Shown here one piece after another: positions 1 to 9,660 of a stretch of DNA of 64,000 nt. Each line of letters starts with the position of its first letter. Within the stretch, counting starts at the first letter, position 1. A program made the position numbers and the translations under genes. Under the pieces are notes generated by a model, which made no database searches, was not told the origin of the DNA, and saw only the letters and a program-made list of their open reading frames with translations. Source of the stretch: Gelidibacter mesophilus DSM 14095 (GTDB lineage Bacteria > Bacteroidota > Bacteroidia > Flavobacteriales > Flavobacteriaceae); contig NZ_AUHD01000001.1 in the NCBI RefSeq assembly GCF_000423005.1, forward strand, positions 724,083 through 788,082, in the 5' to 3' direction.

Positions 1-407
1 GATCGGTGTCTCTTTTCGCTCAGGAGAAAGATATTTCCGAAAAGGAATTGGGTCACTTTGCTGATGCCTATTTAAAGGTGCAAATGCAAAATCAAGAAGC
101 CCAAAAGGAAATGATGGCCATCATAGAAAAAGAAGGTTTGAAAGTGGAACGTTTTAGCGAAATTCAAGAAGCTTCAATGGATGCGAATAAAACGTTGGAT
201 GCTACGGAAGATGAAAAGAGCAAACATGCAAAAGCTATTGCCAAAATGGAAGCAATGCAACCAGCATTGGAGAAAAAGGCCGTTGAGAATATAGAGTCTG
301 CAGGAATTACTATTGAGCGCTACCAATCCATGTCGGCAAGCATACAAAAAGAAAAAGCGCTGCAACAACGCTTGCAAGCCCTTCTAGTGGAAAGAAGTGG
401 AAATTAA
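1..407 (+). CDS. DUF4168-like secreted protein, 5' end outside window
   Basis: This is the C-terminal part of a small secreted, helical, charged protein. About 133 residues are visible. The reading frame is open to the left edge, and the first visible residues (SLFAQ before EKDIS) look like the end of a signal peptide with a cleavage site after AQ. The GTG at position 6 is therefore probably not the start. The rest is rich in Glu, Lys, Gln and Ala, in two helical stretches that each contain an E-[RK]-[YF]-x-[ES] pattern (VERFSEIQ, IERYQSMS). This duplication is typical of DUF4168 proteins as I know them. No catalytic motif is visible and the function is unknown; a periplasmic location is inferred. 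A good rho-independent terminator follows directly, so this is the last gene of its transcript. Confidence 0.6.
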   Translation, partial: SVSLFAQEKDISEKELGHFADAYLKVQMQNQEAQKEMMAIIEKEGLKVERFSEIQEASMDANKTLDATEDEKSKHAKAIAKMEAMQPALEKKAVENIESAGITIERYQSMSASIQKEKALQQRLQALLVERSGN

Positions 408-438
408 TCTCAAATTTGAGGATTTAAATGGGATATAA

Positions 439-468
439 AAGGGAGCTGTTTTAGCTTCCTTTTTTTTG
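439..468 (+). terminator. rho-independent terminator
   Basis: The arms AAGGGAGCT (439-447) and AGCTTCCTT (453-461) form a 9-bp stem with one G-T pair and a 5-base loop. A run of T follows. It lies about 30 bases after the stop codon of the DUF4168-like gene. Confidence 0.8.
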
Positions 469-542
469 TTTGATGTACTTTTGTAGCTCCATAATTATTC
501 TAATTTGGGGATTATGCAAAATTTAATTAATAATCGATTGAA

Positions 543-1339
543 ATGAATGATTTTTCATTTAATAAGGAAGACTATTAAAACGAATAGCCCTTGATGCGAA
601 AGTTTCTGTTAATTTTGAATGTTTGAAGTCAATTCACCGTGCGCAGCACATTTCCATTCCTTTCGAAAACTTTGACATTTGTCTAGGAAGAAGCATCCAC
701 CTTGATCCCAAATCCATATTTCAGAAATTGATTGGGCATAAACGTGGAGGCTATTGTTTTGAATTAAACGGTTTGCTGTTATTGGCACTTAAAGCCTTCG
801 GATTTGAAGCACGCCCTTTATTGGGAAGGGTTCACGTCTCTGGAGCGCCAACCGGAAGATCGCATCAAGCGACTTTAGTGACCATTGAAGACAAAAGTTG
901 GTTGGTTGATGTAGGATTTGGGGCGGAATCACCACGTGTTCCTGTACCACTCGTTTATAACCAACCCGTTACCTTCGAGAATCAAATCTATAGATTGATA
1001 GATAGTGAGTTGTTTGGTTATATGCTTCAAAGTAAGCAAGATGGGCAATGGAAGAACTTATATAGTTTTGATTTAAGTCATGTATTTGAAATTGATATTA
1101 CATTTGGCAATCATTATACGTCATCTCACCCAGATTCTTTTTTTATCAACGCCAGAATAGCAGCGCTTCCGGTAAAAAACGGGATGCTCACTTTATTCAA
1201 TGAAAAGTTTAAAAAGGTAATTAATGGAAAAGAAGAAGTAATCCTGCTGAAGGATGATGCCTCTTATCTGTCCTTCGTTGAGAACGAATTTGGGATAAAA
1301 ATTGATGCAGAATATGGAGGTTTGAAACCATTGTCATAA
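543..1339 (+). pseudogene. arylamine N-acetyltransferase, frameshifted near the N terminus
   Basis: NAT-family enzyme that transfers acetyl from acetyl-CoA to arylamines through a Cys-His-Asp triad. The main frame carries RGGYCFELN (Cys codon 755-757), GRSHQATLV (His) and LVDVGFGAE (Asp), in the usual order. The N-terminal pattern KSIHRAQHISIPFENFD is also typical. The N terminus is split between two frames. ATG 543 gives MNDFSFNKEDY and then TAA at 576. The frame one base back, from about 575, gives LKRIALDAKVSVNFECLK and runs into the NAT core. One extra T near 574-576 would join them into a normal NAT start. The longest intact ORF begins only at TTG 623 and would lack about 27 residues. 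There is no canonical -1 slippery heptamer, so a disrupting deletion or a sequencing error is more likely than programmed frameshifting. Confidence 0.75.
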
Positions 1340-1581
1340 ACGAACTGGCTGTTATGTAGCAAAACTAATGATAGGTTTGTCGAGGTCTTTCGTTTTTTTC
1401 AACTTGCTTTAACATTATTAAACCGTAAAACTTACACAATCTAACGCCAATCAGATAGTTTTACAATCGTACCAAAATTAACTTCTAAATTTTTGATGCA
1501 ATTTATACAAATGCAGCCCGCTGAAAAGGCTGATTTAAAAAGCTATTGTACTTTGTAGGGTTGGTTAGCTTAGGCCTTATT

Positions 1582-2667
1582 TTAAACTTTAATAAATATT
1601 TTTTTGCGGTACATCACATAGCCTAAGCCTACATAAAATGAGACCACCACAAGGGCATATAATAAAGATGAGAATTTAGCGCTGAAAAAGTCGTGAATAA
1701 AAAGATTTTGATAAAGCCAGGAATGAATACTATGCTGCTCATCAACTTTTAGGAGAGACATGGTTTTGGAAATAAAGCTTGATAGGAAGTAGATAGTAAT
1801 AGCATTCATCCCCACATACTTAAAGACGTTTCCAAAACGATAGTGTTTGATGTCCTTCAAGTAATAAATAATAGCGAGAATAAGAGTGCCCCAGCCACTG
1901 GTGACCAAAACAAAACTACTGCTCCAAATAGCCTTGTTCAACGGAAAAACCAAACTGAACATATAGCCTGAAATCAGAAGGCCAAGGGCAGCAAAAAATA
2001 AATATTTAACATGCTTGAGCCCGTCCAAAAGTCTCCCGATTAAGATTCCTGAAATACATGAAATAACAGCTGTTATTGTGCTAAGGACACCTTCAGGATC
2101 ATAGTCAGGTTGCCACATATGCTTGCCCAAAACCTTCAAATCAATATAGTTTGCCCAATTATTTGGAGCTCTATCAAAAGTTGGCGACATGCCGTTTGGC
2201 AAGGGTACAAACCCTAAAAACAACCAGTAACCAAGCAATGTGACGTGCGAAATAATTGCTAAGTTTTTCCAGTTGAAATTCAAATATAAAAGCGCAGAAA
2301 TGAAAAAGACAATCCCAATTCTTTGAAGGACACCAGGAAATCGTAAGGATTCAAAATCAACAATAAAAGGAAAATAAGGCAAGAACAACCTTAAGAACAT
2401 TCCTAAACCTATGAGCTTTAAACTTCGGACGGCAATTTTTTTATAGGTAGCAGAAGCGTTTGGTTTGTTTTTATATGAGAAGTAAATGGAGATGCCCACA
2501 ATAAACAAAAAGAATGGAAATATTAAATCGGTAGGGGTGAGGCCATGCCATTGCGCATGAAGTAATGGTGCATAAACGCTCCCCCAGCTGCCGGGAGTGT
2601 TTACCAAAATCATGGCGATGATAGTAAATCCTCTTAAAATATCAACAGATTCTATTCTTTGTTTCAT
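1582..2667 (-). CDS. NagX-like / HGSNAT-like membrane acyltransferase (DUF5009 type)
   Basis: Polytopic inner-membrane protein of 361 residues. It opens with the signature ESVDILRGFTIIAMILVN, followed by HGLTPTDLIFPFFLFIVG. Both are typical of the family related to heparan-alpha-glucosaminide N-acetyltransferase, called NagX or DUF5009 in bacteria. I count about nine to ten hydrophobic segments. Family members are thought to acetylate sugars, probably amino sugars, across the membrane; activity on GlcNAc-type substrates is inferred here. It lies 73 bases downstream of the LytTR regulator on the same strand, and a GlcNAc-type Sus locus with a GH20 hexosaminidase lies divergently beyond the kinase. 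That context supports a role in hexosamine use. It converges with the acetyltransferase gene across about 240 bases in which I see no clear terminator. Confidence 0.7.
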   Translation of the reverse strand: MKQRIESVDILRGFTIIAMILVNTPGSWGSVYAPLLHAQWHGLTPTDLIFPFFLFIVGISIYFSYKNKPNASATYKKIAVRSLKLIGLGMFLRLFLPYFPFIVDFESLRFPGVLQRIGIVFFISALLYLNFNWKNLAIISHVTLLGYWLFLGFVPLPNGMSPTFDRAPNNWANYIDLKVLGKHMWQPDYDPEGVLSTITAVISCISGILIGRLLDGLKHVKYLFFAALGLLISGYMFSLVFPLNKAIWSSSFVLVTSGWGTLILAIIYYLKDIKHYRFGNVFKYVGMNAITIYFLSSFISKTMSLLKVDEQHSIHSWLYQNLFIHDFFSAKFSSLLYALVVVSFYVGLGYVMYRKKIFIKV

Positions 2668-2740
2668 GGTATAATCAGTTTTTCGCTCCTTATTTTTTTA
2701 TTCTTAGCATTAAATAATTCCAAAACTTAGAAAAAGTTTA

Positions 2741-3463
2741 TTAATTATCAGTATCGTCATTAATATTAAAAATACGCTCCTTCGCTTGTTTGGAGTAATT
2801 GCGCCCTATAGGTATTTTTCTATCGGAAATTTCTACGGTATTCCCTTCAAGTGCATTGATTTTATTAATTGAAACGGTATAAGAGCGGTGGATGCGCATA
2901 AAATTGGATTGAGGTAATTCTTCTGTGATTGCGGAGAGCGATTTGTGAACCACGTAATCACCCAACACTGTGATCACTTTAATATAATCTTTAAGGCTTT
3001 CTATATAGAGTATGTCGTTGAGATTTGTTTTGACCAGTTTTTTATTGACTTTTAAAAAAAGATGTGGTTCTTGCTGAAAACTGGTTTCGGCCTTTGGATT
3101 ATTGAGATTCATATGTTGGTAAACCTTATTGATGGTTTTTAAAAACCGATTGAATGGAATAGGCTTGACCAAATAGTCCAAAATATTAAGTTCAAAACTT
3201 TTTACCGCGTATTCGCGATAGGCAGTCGTGATCACAATTAATGGCTTGTAGCTCAGGTTTTCAATAAATGCAAATCCTGTAAGCTGTGGCATGTTGATGT
3301 CCAAGAAAATCAGATCTATCTTTTCCTGTTCCAAAATCCGATAGGCATTTAACGGATTGGTAAACGTTTCAACCACTTCAACATGATTAAAATCCTTCAA
3401 ATGCGTTTCGATCACAGAGATGGCCAACGGTTCATCGTCAATAATAATACATTTTACTTTCAT
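2741..3463 (-). CDS. LytTR-family response regulator
   Basis: 240-residue cytoplasmic response regulator. Residues 1-120 form a receiver domain with the acidic pair in IIIDDEP, the phospho-acceptor Asp55 in LIFLDINMPQ, and a conserved Lys in LDYLVKPIPF. Residues about 135-235 form a LytTR DNA-binding domain, with ILYIESLKDYIKVIT, FMRIHRSYTVSINKI and IPIGRNY. It lies 81 bases downstream of the LytS-type kinase on the same strand, so the two form a cognate pair. Such flavobacterial pairs often regulate neighbouring genes. Here the candidates are the NagX-like gene and the divergent susC-susD-GH20 locus, but no direct-repeat LytTR site was identified by eye. Confidence 0.88.
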   Translation of the reverse strand: MKVKCIIIDDEPLAISVIETHLKDFNHVEVVETFTNPLNAYRILEQEKIDLIFLDINMPQLTGFAFIENLSYKPLIVITTAYREYAVKSFELNILDYLVKPIPFNRFLKTINKVYQHMNLNNPKAETSFQQEPHLFLKVNKKLVKTNLNDILYIESLKDYIKVITVLGDYVVHKSLSAITEELPQSNFMRIHRSYTVSINKINALEGNTVEISDRKIPIGRNYSKQAKERIFNINDDTDN

Positions 3464-3544
3464 GGCTTCTTTCTCGTTTTTATTGGTGTAACGAACTTTT
3501 TGAACATTTATCAGTGTGCATTAGCTATTCTGCTTACATCCTAT

Positions 3545-4669
3545 TTATACAGGGATTTTTAAAAATAAGGTATAAGTGTCATTCTCTACTTTAGATTCCA
3601 GAATAAAATTAGTTGAAAACAATAAGTTCAAACGTCGTTTCGCATTTTCGAGTCCAATCCCGCTGCTCTCATCTTTGGTTGCGCTTGGATTGAAATTGTT
3701 GATGAATATCACTTCCAGATACCCTTTACTGGAAACATTAAAACTCATCCTTATCTTTAAACGGTCATTATCCTTCATCCCATGTTTAAAACAATTTTCG
3801 GCAAAGGAAAGTAATAATAGCGGAGGTACCTCAACATCCTCAATATCTCCGGTAATATCCATTTCAGCATCCACACGGTCCTCAAACCGAAGGCGCTCAA
3901 TATCAATAAAATTGTTGATATGGGTAATTTCTTCCAATAAACTCGCCTTCGAACTTTTGACTTCATAAAGAATATATTGCATCATGTCAGACAATTTGAT
4001 CACCAATCGGGGCGCGTTATCAGATTTGCTTAAGGTAAGGGCATACAGATTATTTAAAGTATTAAAGAAAAAATGGGGTTGTATTTGGGTGCGCAAATAT
4101 TTGAGCTCCGTACTCATTTGAAGTTGTGCCAAGTCTTCATTCCTTCTTTTTTCTATAGACCAATCAATAACCAGTTTTATGGCGGTGACAAATGCAATCA
4201 CGTACAATTCACCAAGAACCACCACTATAATGTGGTTTAATTGCATAAACTTACCAGATTCACTTGCCTCTGGCCAGATGTTTTTTGTGACCAAAAAATA
4301 GATAAGTCCGGTTCTGATGAGATAGATAAAACCCAGCATCACAACCAAAGAAGCAATATAGGTCCAATATTTTTTTCGCAAAATATATTTGGGAATCAGA
4401 TAATAGATATTGATATAAACAGAAATTATGTGGATTGGAAATTCAACTAAATTAGAATGAAGTGAATACCAATAGTCATCAAAATAACTTCCCCATCTTA
4501 CCATGTTAAAAAGAAAGTAAACCAACCAGAACATCACGTGATATCGGATGGGAATGGTATCGCCTATGTTTTTTTTGAATAATGAAATGATTCTTGGATT
4601 TAGAGTTGTGTTTTTAAGAAAGCCATATTGTGATGTCGCAATTTTAAGGATATATTCACTAATTAACAA
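3545..4669 (-). CDS. LytS-type sensor histidine kinase
   Basis: Membrane sensor kinase of about 374 residues that phosphorylates the LytTR regulator downstream. It has four hydrophobic segments (about 45-62, 74-95, 104-127, 146-168). A His_kinase domain follows with LRTQIQPHFFFNTLNNL (His199), then a HATPase domain with the N-box LLLSFAENCFKHGMKD and a G-box GIGLENAKRRL. There is no large extracytoplasmic domain, so the membrane segments probably sense the signal. The first in-frame start is TTG at 4669, directly after a stop codon; the first ATG-coded Met is at residue 46, inside the first membrane segment. The TTG is therefore plausible but the start is uncertain. It is divergent from susC, with about 150 bases shared between them. 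Confidence 0.85.
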   Translation of the reverse strand: MLISEYILKIATSQYGFLKNTTLNPRIISLFKKNIGDTIPIRYHVMFWLVYFLFNMVRWGSYFDDYWYSLHSNLVEFPIHIISVYINIYYLIPKYILRKKYWTYIASLVVMLGFIYLIRTGLIYFLVTKNIWPEASESGKFMQLNHIIVVVLGELYVIAFVTAIKLVIDWSIEKRRNEDLAQLQMSTELKYLRTQIQPHFFFNTLNNLYALTLSKSDNAPRLVIKLSDMMQYILYEVKSSKASLLEEITHINNFIDIERLRFEDRVDAEMDITGDIEDVEVPPLLLLSFAENCFKHGMKDNDRLKIRMSFNVSSKGYLEVIFINNFNPSATKDESSGIGLENAKRRLNLLFSTNFILESKVENDTYTLFLKIPV

Positions 4670-4817
4670 TTAAATTGCTGAATCTTTATTCTGCAAATTT
4701 TCTTGTCGAGTTTTTCATGTCGTTGGTGTGTAAATTCGTGTCGTATAGATAAATTCTTTTAAAATCTTCATATAATTAAATAGATTGGCAGAACTAAATA
4801 ATCGAAATAATCAAATT
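4670..4817. promoter_or_regulatory. divergent intergenic region between kinase and susC
   Basis: The 148 bases between the divergent kinase and susC must hold both promoters. On the plus strand, TAAATTCG at 4731-4738 matches the Bacteroidota -7 box TAnnTTTG at seven of eight positions. On the minus strand, AAAATTTG (4694-4701 complement) also matches at seven of eight. No convincing -33 box at good spacing was found for either. Confidence 0.35.
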
Positions 4818-7800
4818 ATGAAACAAAATTTAAGATCATTTTTCTTGTTTTCTTTTTTATTATTGACTGTGCCAATGGTATTTGCACAGGAAAAAGAAAT
4901 TAAGGGAACCGTTACATCCAAAGCAGAAGGGATTCCGCTTCCTGGAGTTAATGTGTCAATTCAGGGCACCGCTACTGGTACCCAAACCAATTTTGATGGT
5001 GAGTATATCGTCACTGCAAAACCTGGCGATGTTTTAAACTTCTCTTATATAGGGATGACGAGTGTACAAATAACAGTTGGAGAATCTTCTACTGTTAATG
5101 TACAATTGGCAGAGGATGCTGAGCAATTGGGCGAAGTGGTCATTACTGCTTTAGGGATTAAAAGAGAAAAGAAAGCCTTGACCTATTCCGCACAGGAAGT
5201 GGGTGGTGATGAGCTTACCAGAGTAAAACAAACCAACCCTATCAATAGTTTGTCTGGGAAATCTGCCGGAGTTACCATTACCAAGAGTTCATCAGGATTG
5301 GGTGGTGCTGCGAAAGTGGTGCTTAGAGGAAATTCTTCTACCACCAACAATGATCCTTTATACGTAGTGGATGGTATCCCAATGTTAAACAACGGAAATG
5401 GGTCTAATGGTAACGAACCGGGAACAGATATTTTTGGTAGCCAAACAGGAAACCGTGATGGCGGTGATATTTTATCTTTAATCAATCCGGATGATATTGA
5501 AAGCATGACCGTATTGAAAGGTGCGTCTGCATCAGCATTATATGGTAGCCAAGGTGCTAATGGAGTGATCTTGATCACTACCAAAAAAGGGAAGGATGGT
5601 GTTTTGACCGTGAATTTCAATTCTAGTTTTACGGCAGATAATGTAATTTCATTACCTGAATTACAATCAGAATACCAAAGTCTTTCCGTAGGACAGGCAA
5701 TTGCTGAAAATGGAAATGTGGCTGATCCTTATTCATGGGGAGCAAAAACAAGTGGATTGAACAACGATGCCAAGAGCTTTTTTAACACAGGGTTCACGTC
5801 TATTAACTCGATGTCTCTAACGGCAGGAACACAGAAATCACAAACCTATTTTTCTTATGCAAACACAATTGGTGAAGGGGTTATTCCTGATAACCGATTG
5901 AACAGAAACAATGTTACCTTAAGACAAACGGGGAAGTTTTTAAATGATAAAATTGACGTTTCTGCTAGTGTTAATCTTTCTGACCAACGCATCTGGAACC
6001 GTCCAACAAATGGACTTTATTCCAATCCACTTACAGGCTTGTATTTACATCCTGTAGGAATTGATAGAGCCATTTATCAAAATAAATATGAATATTTTAA
6101 TATGGCACTCAATCAAATGGATCAATATGAAGCTTCTGGATTTTCAGAAAATATTGAGCAAAACCCATATTGGTTAATTAACCGTAGTCCAAGTAAAGAT
6201 GTGGTACAACGTGCTTATGCTAACGTGTCTGTAAAGTATCAAATAACTGAGGCCTTTTCATTGCAATCTAGAGGAAGTTTTGATAAATCTTTCTTTACGT
6301 TTGACAAAAGACAGTATGCGGGAACAGATCCTGTTAACTCTGGTAACAATGGGCGTTACACTTTAGAGAAAACTGAAAACACCCAACAATATGTTGATTT
6401 GATTGCAAACTACTCTAAAGATTTTTCAGAAGATTTTTCTTTTACCGGAATTTTAGGAACGAGCTTAACAAAATACCAATTAGGTGACCAAGTGTTTTTA
6501 GATTCTGGTCGTGATGTTGATGGTCTTATCTATCCGAATGTATTTAATATTGCAAATTTTGAGACAACCAATAATATCAGACAGTCAGTTTCAAATAGAG
6601 AAGTACAAGCATTATTTGCCTCTGTAAATTTCGGCTTTAAAAACAGATTGTTCTTAGATGTGACAGGACGTACTGACTGGTCTTCAACTTTGGTAAACAC
6701 CAACTCTCAATCGTTCTTTTATCCATCTGTAGGTTTAACGGGTGTATTATCAGAAATGATAGCAATGCCTGAGTCGATTTCGTTTGCAAAACTGAGAGCA
6801 TCTTATGCTGAAGTAGGTAAAGATATCCCTGTTTATGCAACAATTCCTCTTAACGGAATTAATTCAACAAACACAGGAATCGGAACGGCTCCATTTGCAC
6901 CAATTGAAGGGGAGACCCTAGAACCAGAACGTCAAAAATCTTTCGAAATAGGAACGGAGTGGCGTTTCTTCGGAAACCGTTTAGGTTTTGATTTCACATA
7001 CTATGACACCAAAACCGTGAACCAAATTTTCTACATTCAAGCAGAGCCAAATCCTAATGGATATTCTCAAAACATTGTAAATGCTGGTGAAATCTCAAAT
7101 AAAGGTTTTGAAATTGTATTGAATGCAAAACCAGTGTTAACCGATAAGGTGACTTGGAACACGGCCTTTAATTTTGCACTAAATTCAAACAAAGTGGTTT
7201 CAGTACATCCATCTTTGCAGGATGGTGAAGCCATCATTACGGCACGCGGTGTCAACGGTTATGAGTATTCATTAATTGAAGGTGAAGATTTTGGTAGTAT
7301 TAAGGCCAGAACTTTGGTAAGAGATGAAAATGGCACCCCGATGATCAATTCTTCAGGTACTTTGATGGCTACAGGATTTGAAACCGTAGCGCATGCACAA
7401 CCGGATTTTACTTTAGGATGGAACAATACTGTTGCTTTCGGAAACTTTACGGTAAACGTACTGGTTGATGGTAAATTTGGTGGTGATGTTTTAAGTGTAA
7501 CTGAAGCGATCAACGACAAATACGGAGTATCACAAAATACTGCAAATGCGAGAAACACTAATGGAGGCATGGTTGATGTGGTTAATGAATCTGGAGTGGC
7601 GTCGCAACTGAGCGCGAAAGAATATTTCAATGCTGTTGGTGGACGTGATGGGATGTTAGGCGAATATGTTTATGATGCCACTAACGTGAGTTTAAGAGAA
7701 TTGTCTATTGGATATAGAATGGAACTTAAAAACAAATTCATTGACAATGTAAATCTATCGCTTATCGCAAACAATTTATTCTTCTTTTACAAAGATGCAC

Positions 7801-7910
7801 CATTTGACCCGAATGTGGCCGCAAGTACAGGCTTAGGCTTACAAGGCGTGGATATCTACAACCAACCATCAACAAGAAGTATAGGGTTTAACCTTAACGT
7901 AAATTTCTAA
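4818..7910 (+). CDS. SusC/RagA-type TonB-linked outer-membrane transporter
   Basis: Outer-membrane TonB-dependent transporter of 1,030 residues that imports oligosaccharides captured with its SusD partner. ATG 4818 is chosen because it opens a clean signal peptide (MKQNLRSFFLFSFLLLT to VFAQ); the frame extends upstream to a TTG at 4785 with no signal-like sequence. Residues about 25-110 are a carboxypeptidase-regulatory-like domain (GTVTSKAEGIPLPGVNVSI, TNFDGEY). The linker EQLGEVVITALGIKREKKAL and a plug domain (PLYVVDGIPM, SMTVLKGASASALYGSQGA) follow. The remainder is a 22-strand-type barrel ending GFNLNVNF. It is four bases upstream of the susD gene. The downstream GH20 enzyme suggests GlcNAc-containing ligands. 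Confidence 0.93.
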   Translation: MKQNLRSFFLFSFLLLTVPMVFAQEKEIKGTVTSKAEGIPLPGVNVSIQGTATGTQTNFDGEYIVTAKPGDVLNFSYIGMTSVQITVGESSTVNVQLAEDAEQLGEVVITALGIKREKKALTYSAQEVGGDELTRVKQTNPINSLSGKSAGVTITKSSSGLGGAAKVVLRGNSSTTNNDPLYVVDGIPMLNNGNGSNGNEPGTDIFGSQTGNRDGGDILSLINPDDIESMTVLKGASASALYGSQGANGVILITTKKGKDGVLTVNFNSSFTADNVISLPELQSEYQSLSVGQAIAENGNVADPYSWGAKTSGLNNDAKSFFNTGFTSINSMSLTAGTQKSQTYFSYANTIGEGVIPDNRLNRNNVTLRQTGKFLNDKIDVSASVNLSDQRIWNRPTNGLYSNPLTGLYLHPVGIDRAIYQNKYEYFNMALNQMDQYEASGFSENIEQNPYWLINRSPSKDVVQRAYANVSVKYQITEAFSLQSRGSFDKSFFTFDKRQYAGTDPVNSGNNGRYTLEKTENTQQYVDLIANYSKDFSEDFSFTGILGTSLTKYQLGDQVFLDSGRDVDGLIYPNVFNIANFETTNNIRQSVSNREVQALFASVNFGFKNRLFLDVTGRTDWSSTLVNTNSQSFFYPSVGLTGVLSEMIAMPESISFAKLRASYAEVGKDIPVYATIPLNGINSTNTGIGTAPFAPIEGETLEPERQKSFEIGTEWRFFGNRLGFDFTYYDTKTVNQIFYIQAEPNPNGYSQNIVNAGEISNKGFEIVLNAKPVLTDKVTWNTAFNFALNSNKVVSVHPSLQDGEAIITARGVNGYEYSLIEGEDFGSIKARTLVRDENGTPMINSSGTLMATGFETVAHAQPDFTLGWNNTVAFGNFTVNVLVDGKFGGDVLSVTEAINDKYGVSQNTANARNTNGGMVDVVNESGVASQLSAKEYFNAVGGRDGMLGEYVYDATNVSLRELSIGYRMELKNKFIDNVNLSLIANNLFFFYKDAPFDPNVAASTGLGLQGVDIYNQPSTRSIGFNLNVNF

Positions 7911-7914
7911 GAAA

Positions 7915-9510
7915 ATGAAGACACATATTTTAAAATATACCATAGCATCTTTAGCGGCTTTAAGCTTGACCAATTGTACTAAAGATTTTGAAGATATCAA
8001 CACCAATCCCTATGGGATTTCCCAAGAAAGTTTGGAGCAACAGAACAACCATATTGGTTCCAGATTTGCACCGCTCTTTTCTAACGTGATCCGGGCGGAA
8101 CCAGCTTGGAATTATCAGTTGCAACAAAACCTAAATGCCGACGTTTTTTCAGGATACATGGCTTCTGCAACTCCATTTGCTGGGAACATAAACAATCAAA
8201 CCTACAGTTTGGTGGACGGCTGGAATGGCTTTATTTGGGCTGATGCCTATGATGCCAATGACGGTAATGGGGTAATGCCTTACGCTCGGGAAATTTTTCA
8301 GCAAGTAGAACTTTCGGGCGATGAAAATGGTGAAAAGTTTGTGTATTTGGCAAATATTATCCGTGTGAATGCCATGCACCGTATTTCTGATGTATTCGGT
8401 CCCATCCGTTACTCAAAATACAATAGTTACGATACGACAGGTCAATATGATTCTCAAGAGGAGGCCTACACCGCTTTCTTTGCAGATTTGGACGAAGCCA
8501 TTGATGGGTTGGAGCCGTATATAGGTGATGCGCAATTTGTAGCCTTCGACCAATCTAATTTTGGTGGTGATATTGCAAAATGGCGTACCTATGCCAACTC
8601 TTTAAGATTGCGTTTAGCCATCAGGGTTTCAAAAGTGAACCCTACTTTGGCCAAAACCCAAGGGGAAAAAGCATTGGCAAGTAACGCTGGTTTGCTTGAA
8701 TCTCAAAACATGACGGTTGATATGGGCGGATTCGTTCACCCTATTCTTACAATAAGCACAGTTTGGGGAGATATCAGCATGAGTGCCGAAATGGAATCAA
8801 TTCTAAAAGGGTTTAATGATGGTAGAATAGGAGCGTTTTTCAATGCGCCTTCAGACCCTGCACTCGGAGACTATAAAGGCATCCGTCAAGGGATTGAGAT
8901 CGATTCCAAAGCGCAATATGGAAGCCACTCCAGCGTTGGGAAAGTCGTTGAAGGGTCTTCAAAAATATGGATGACTTCAGCAGAAATTTATTTTCTTAAA
9001 GCAGAAGCGGCGCTTCGTGGTTGGACAGGTGCAGGTGATGCGCAGTCCAATTATGAAAACGGTGTAAAAGCATCTTTCGCGCAATTTGGTGTAGGTGGTG
9101 TTGAGGCCTATTTGGCTGATGGCACGAGTACGCCTAATGATTTTGTGGATGCACTTAACCCAGCAAACAACTATGCTTACCCAAGCAATGTCACTATTGC
9201 ATTTAACAGTGCGGGTACAAACGAAGAGAAATTGGAGCAAATCATCACTCAAAAATGGATTGCCATGTTCCCTGATGGACAAGAAGCTTGGAGTGAATTT
9301 AGACGCACAGGCTACCCAAGAGTGTTCCCAGTGGTGGTTAATAATAGTGGTGGTGCAATTGATACCAATGTTCAAATACGACGTATCAATTTTGTGGATA
9401 ACGAAAAGAATACCAATGGCGCTAATGTTACAACTGCTGTAGGTTATTTAAACGGCCCTGATAATGGCGGAACACGACTATGGTGGGACACAGGTGCTGG
9501 AAATTTTTAA
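7915..9510 (+). CDS. SusD/RagB-family nutrient-binding surface lipoprotein
   Basis: Surface glycan-binding lipoprotein of 531 residues that forms the lid over the SusC transporter. The signal peptide ends in a lipobox, SLTNC, with the lipidated Cys at residue 21. SusD hallmarks include FEDINTNPYG after the lipobox, the TPR-like helices (ANIIRVNAMHRISDVFGP, WRTYANSLRLRLAIRVS, SAEIYFLKAEAALRGW), and the C-terminal stretch IITQKWIAMFPDGQEAWSEFRRTGYP. The pattern is closest to the SusD-like_2 subgroup. It begins four bases after susC, so the two are co-transcribed. A terminator-like hairpin 30 bases downstream separates it from the hexosaminidase gene. Confidence 0.93.
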   Translation: MKTHILKYTIASLAALSLTNCTKDFEDINTNPYGISQESLEQQNNHIGSRFAPLFSNVIRAEPAWNYQLQQNLNADVFSGYMASATPFAGNINNQTYSLVDGWNGFIWADAYDANDGNGVMPYAREIFQQVELSGDENGEKFVYLANIIRVNAMHRISDVFGPIRYSKYNSYDTTGQYDSQEEAYTAFFADLDEAIDGLEPYIGDAQFVAFDQSNFGGDIAKWRTYANSLRLRLAIRVSKVNPTLAKTQGEKALASNAGLLESQNMTVDMGGFVHPILTISTVWGDISMSAEMESILKGFNDGRIGAFFNAPSDPALGDYKGIRQGIEIDSKAQYGSHSSVGKVVEGSSKIWMTSAEIYFLKAEAALRGWTGAGDAQSNYENGVKASFAQFGVGGVEAYLADGTSTPNDFVDALNPANNYAYPSNVTIAFNSAGTNEEKLEQIITQKWIAMFPDGQEAWSEFRRTGYPRVFPVVVNNSGGAIDTNVQIRRINFVDNEKNTNGANVTTAVGYLNGPDNGGTRLWWDTGAGNF

Positions 9511-9540
9511 TCAATGAGTGTTTAATTTGATGTTTAGTTG

Positions 9541-9574
9541 AGCAAACGGGAAATTCAGTTTTCTCGTTTGCTTT
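9541..9574 (+). terminator. terminator-like hairpin after susD
   Basis: AGCAAACG (9541-9548) pairs exactly with CGTTTGCT (9564-9571). A partly paired GGAAA/TTTTCT extension closes a short loop, and TT with an AT-rich tail follows. It may end or attenuate the susCD transcript before the GH20 gene. Confidence 0.55.
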
Positions 9575-9660
9575 AATTATTATGACAGGACCAATTGGGC
9601 TCTTATCATCCAAATCTTGGCCTAAAATCAATCAAAATTGCTTTTCCAAAATTATATCCA

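Noticed and set aside
571..582. Programmed -1 frameshift site in the acetyltransferase gene
   Set aside because: The sequence ACTATTAAAACG does not fit the X-XXY-YYZ pattern and no downstream stem is evident; a deletion is simpler.
1340..1581. Possible terminator or small RNA between the acetyltransferase and NagX-like genes
   Set aside because: No stem of useful length with a T run was found on either strand.
4785..4817. Upstream TTG start for the first susC
   Set aside because: The extra 11 residues are polar and would bury the signal peptide; ATG 4818 gives a normal one.
5183..5620. 145-codon open frame on the minus strand inside susC
   Set aside because: It is antisense to a strongly conserved plug region, has no signal or family pattern, and is explained as a shadow of susC codon use.
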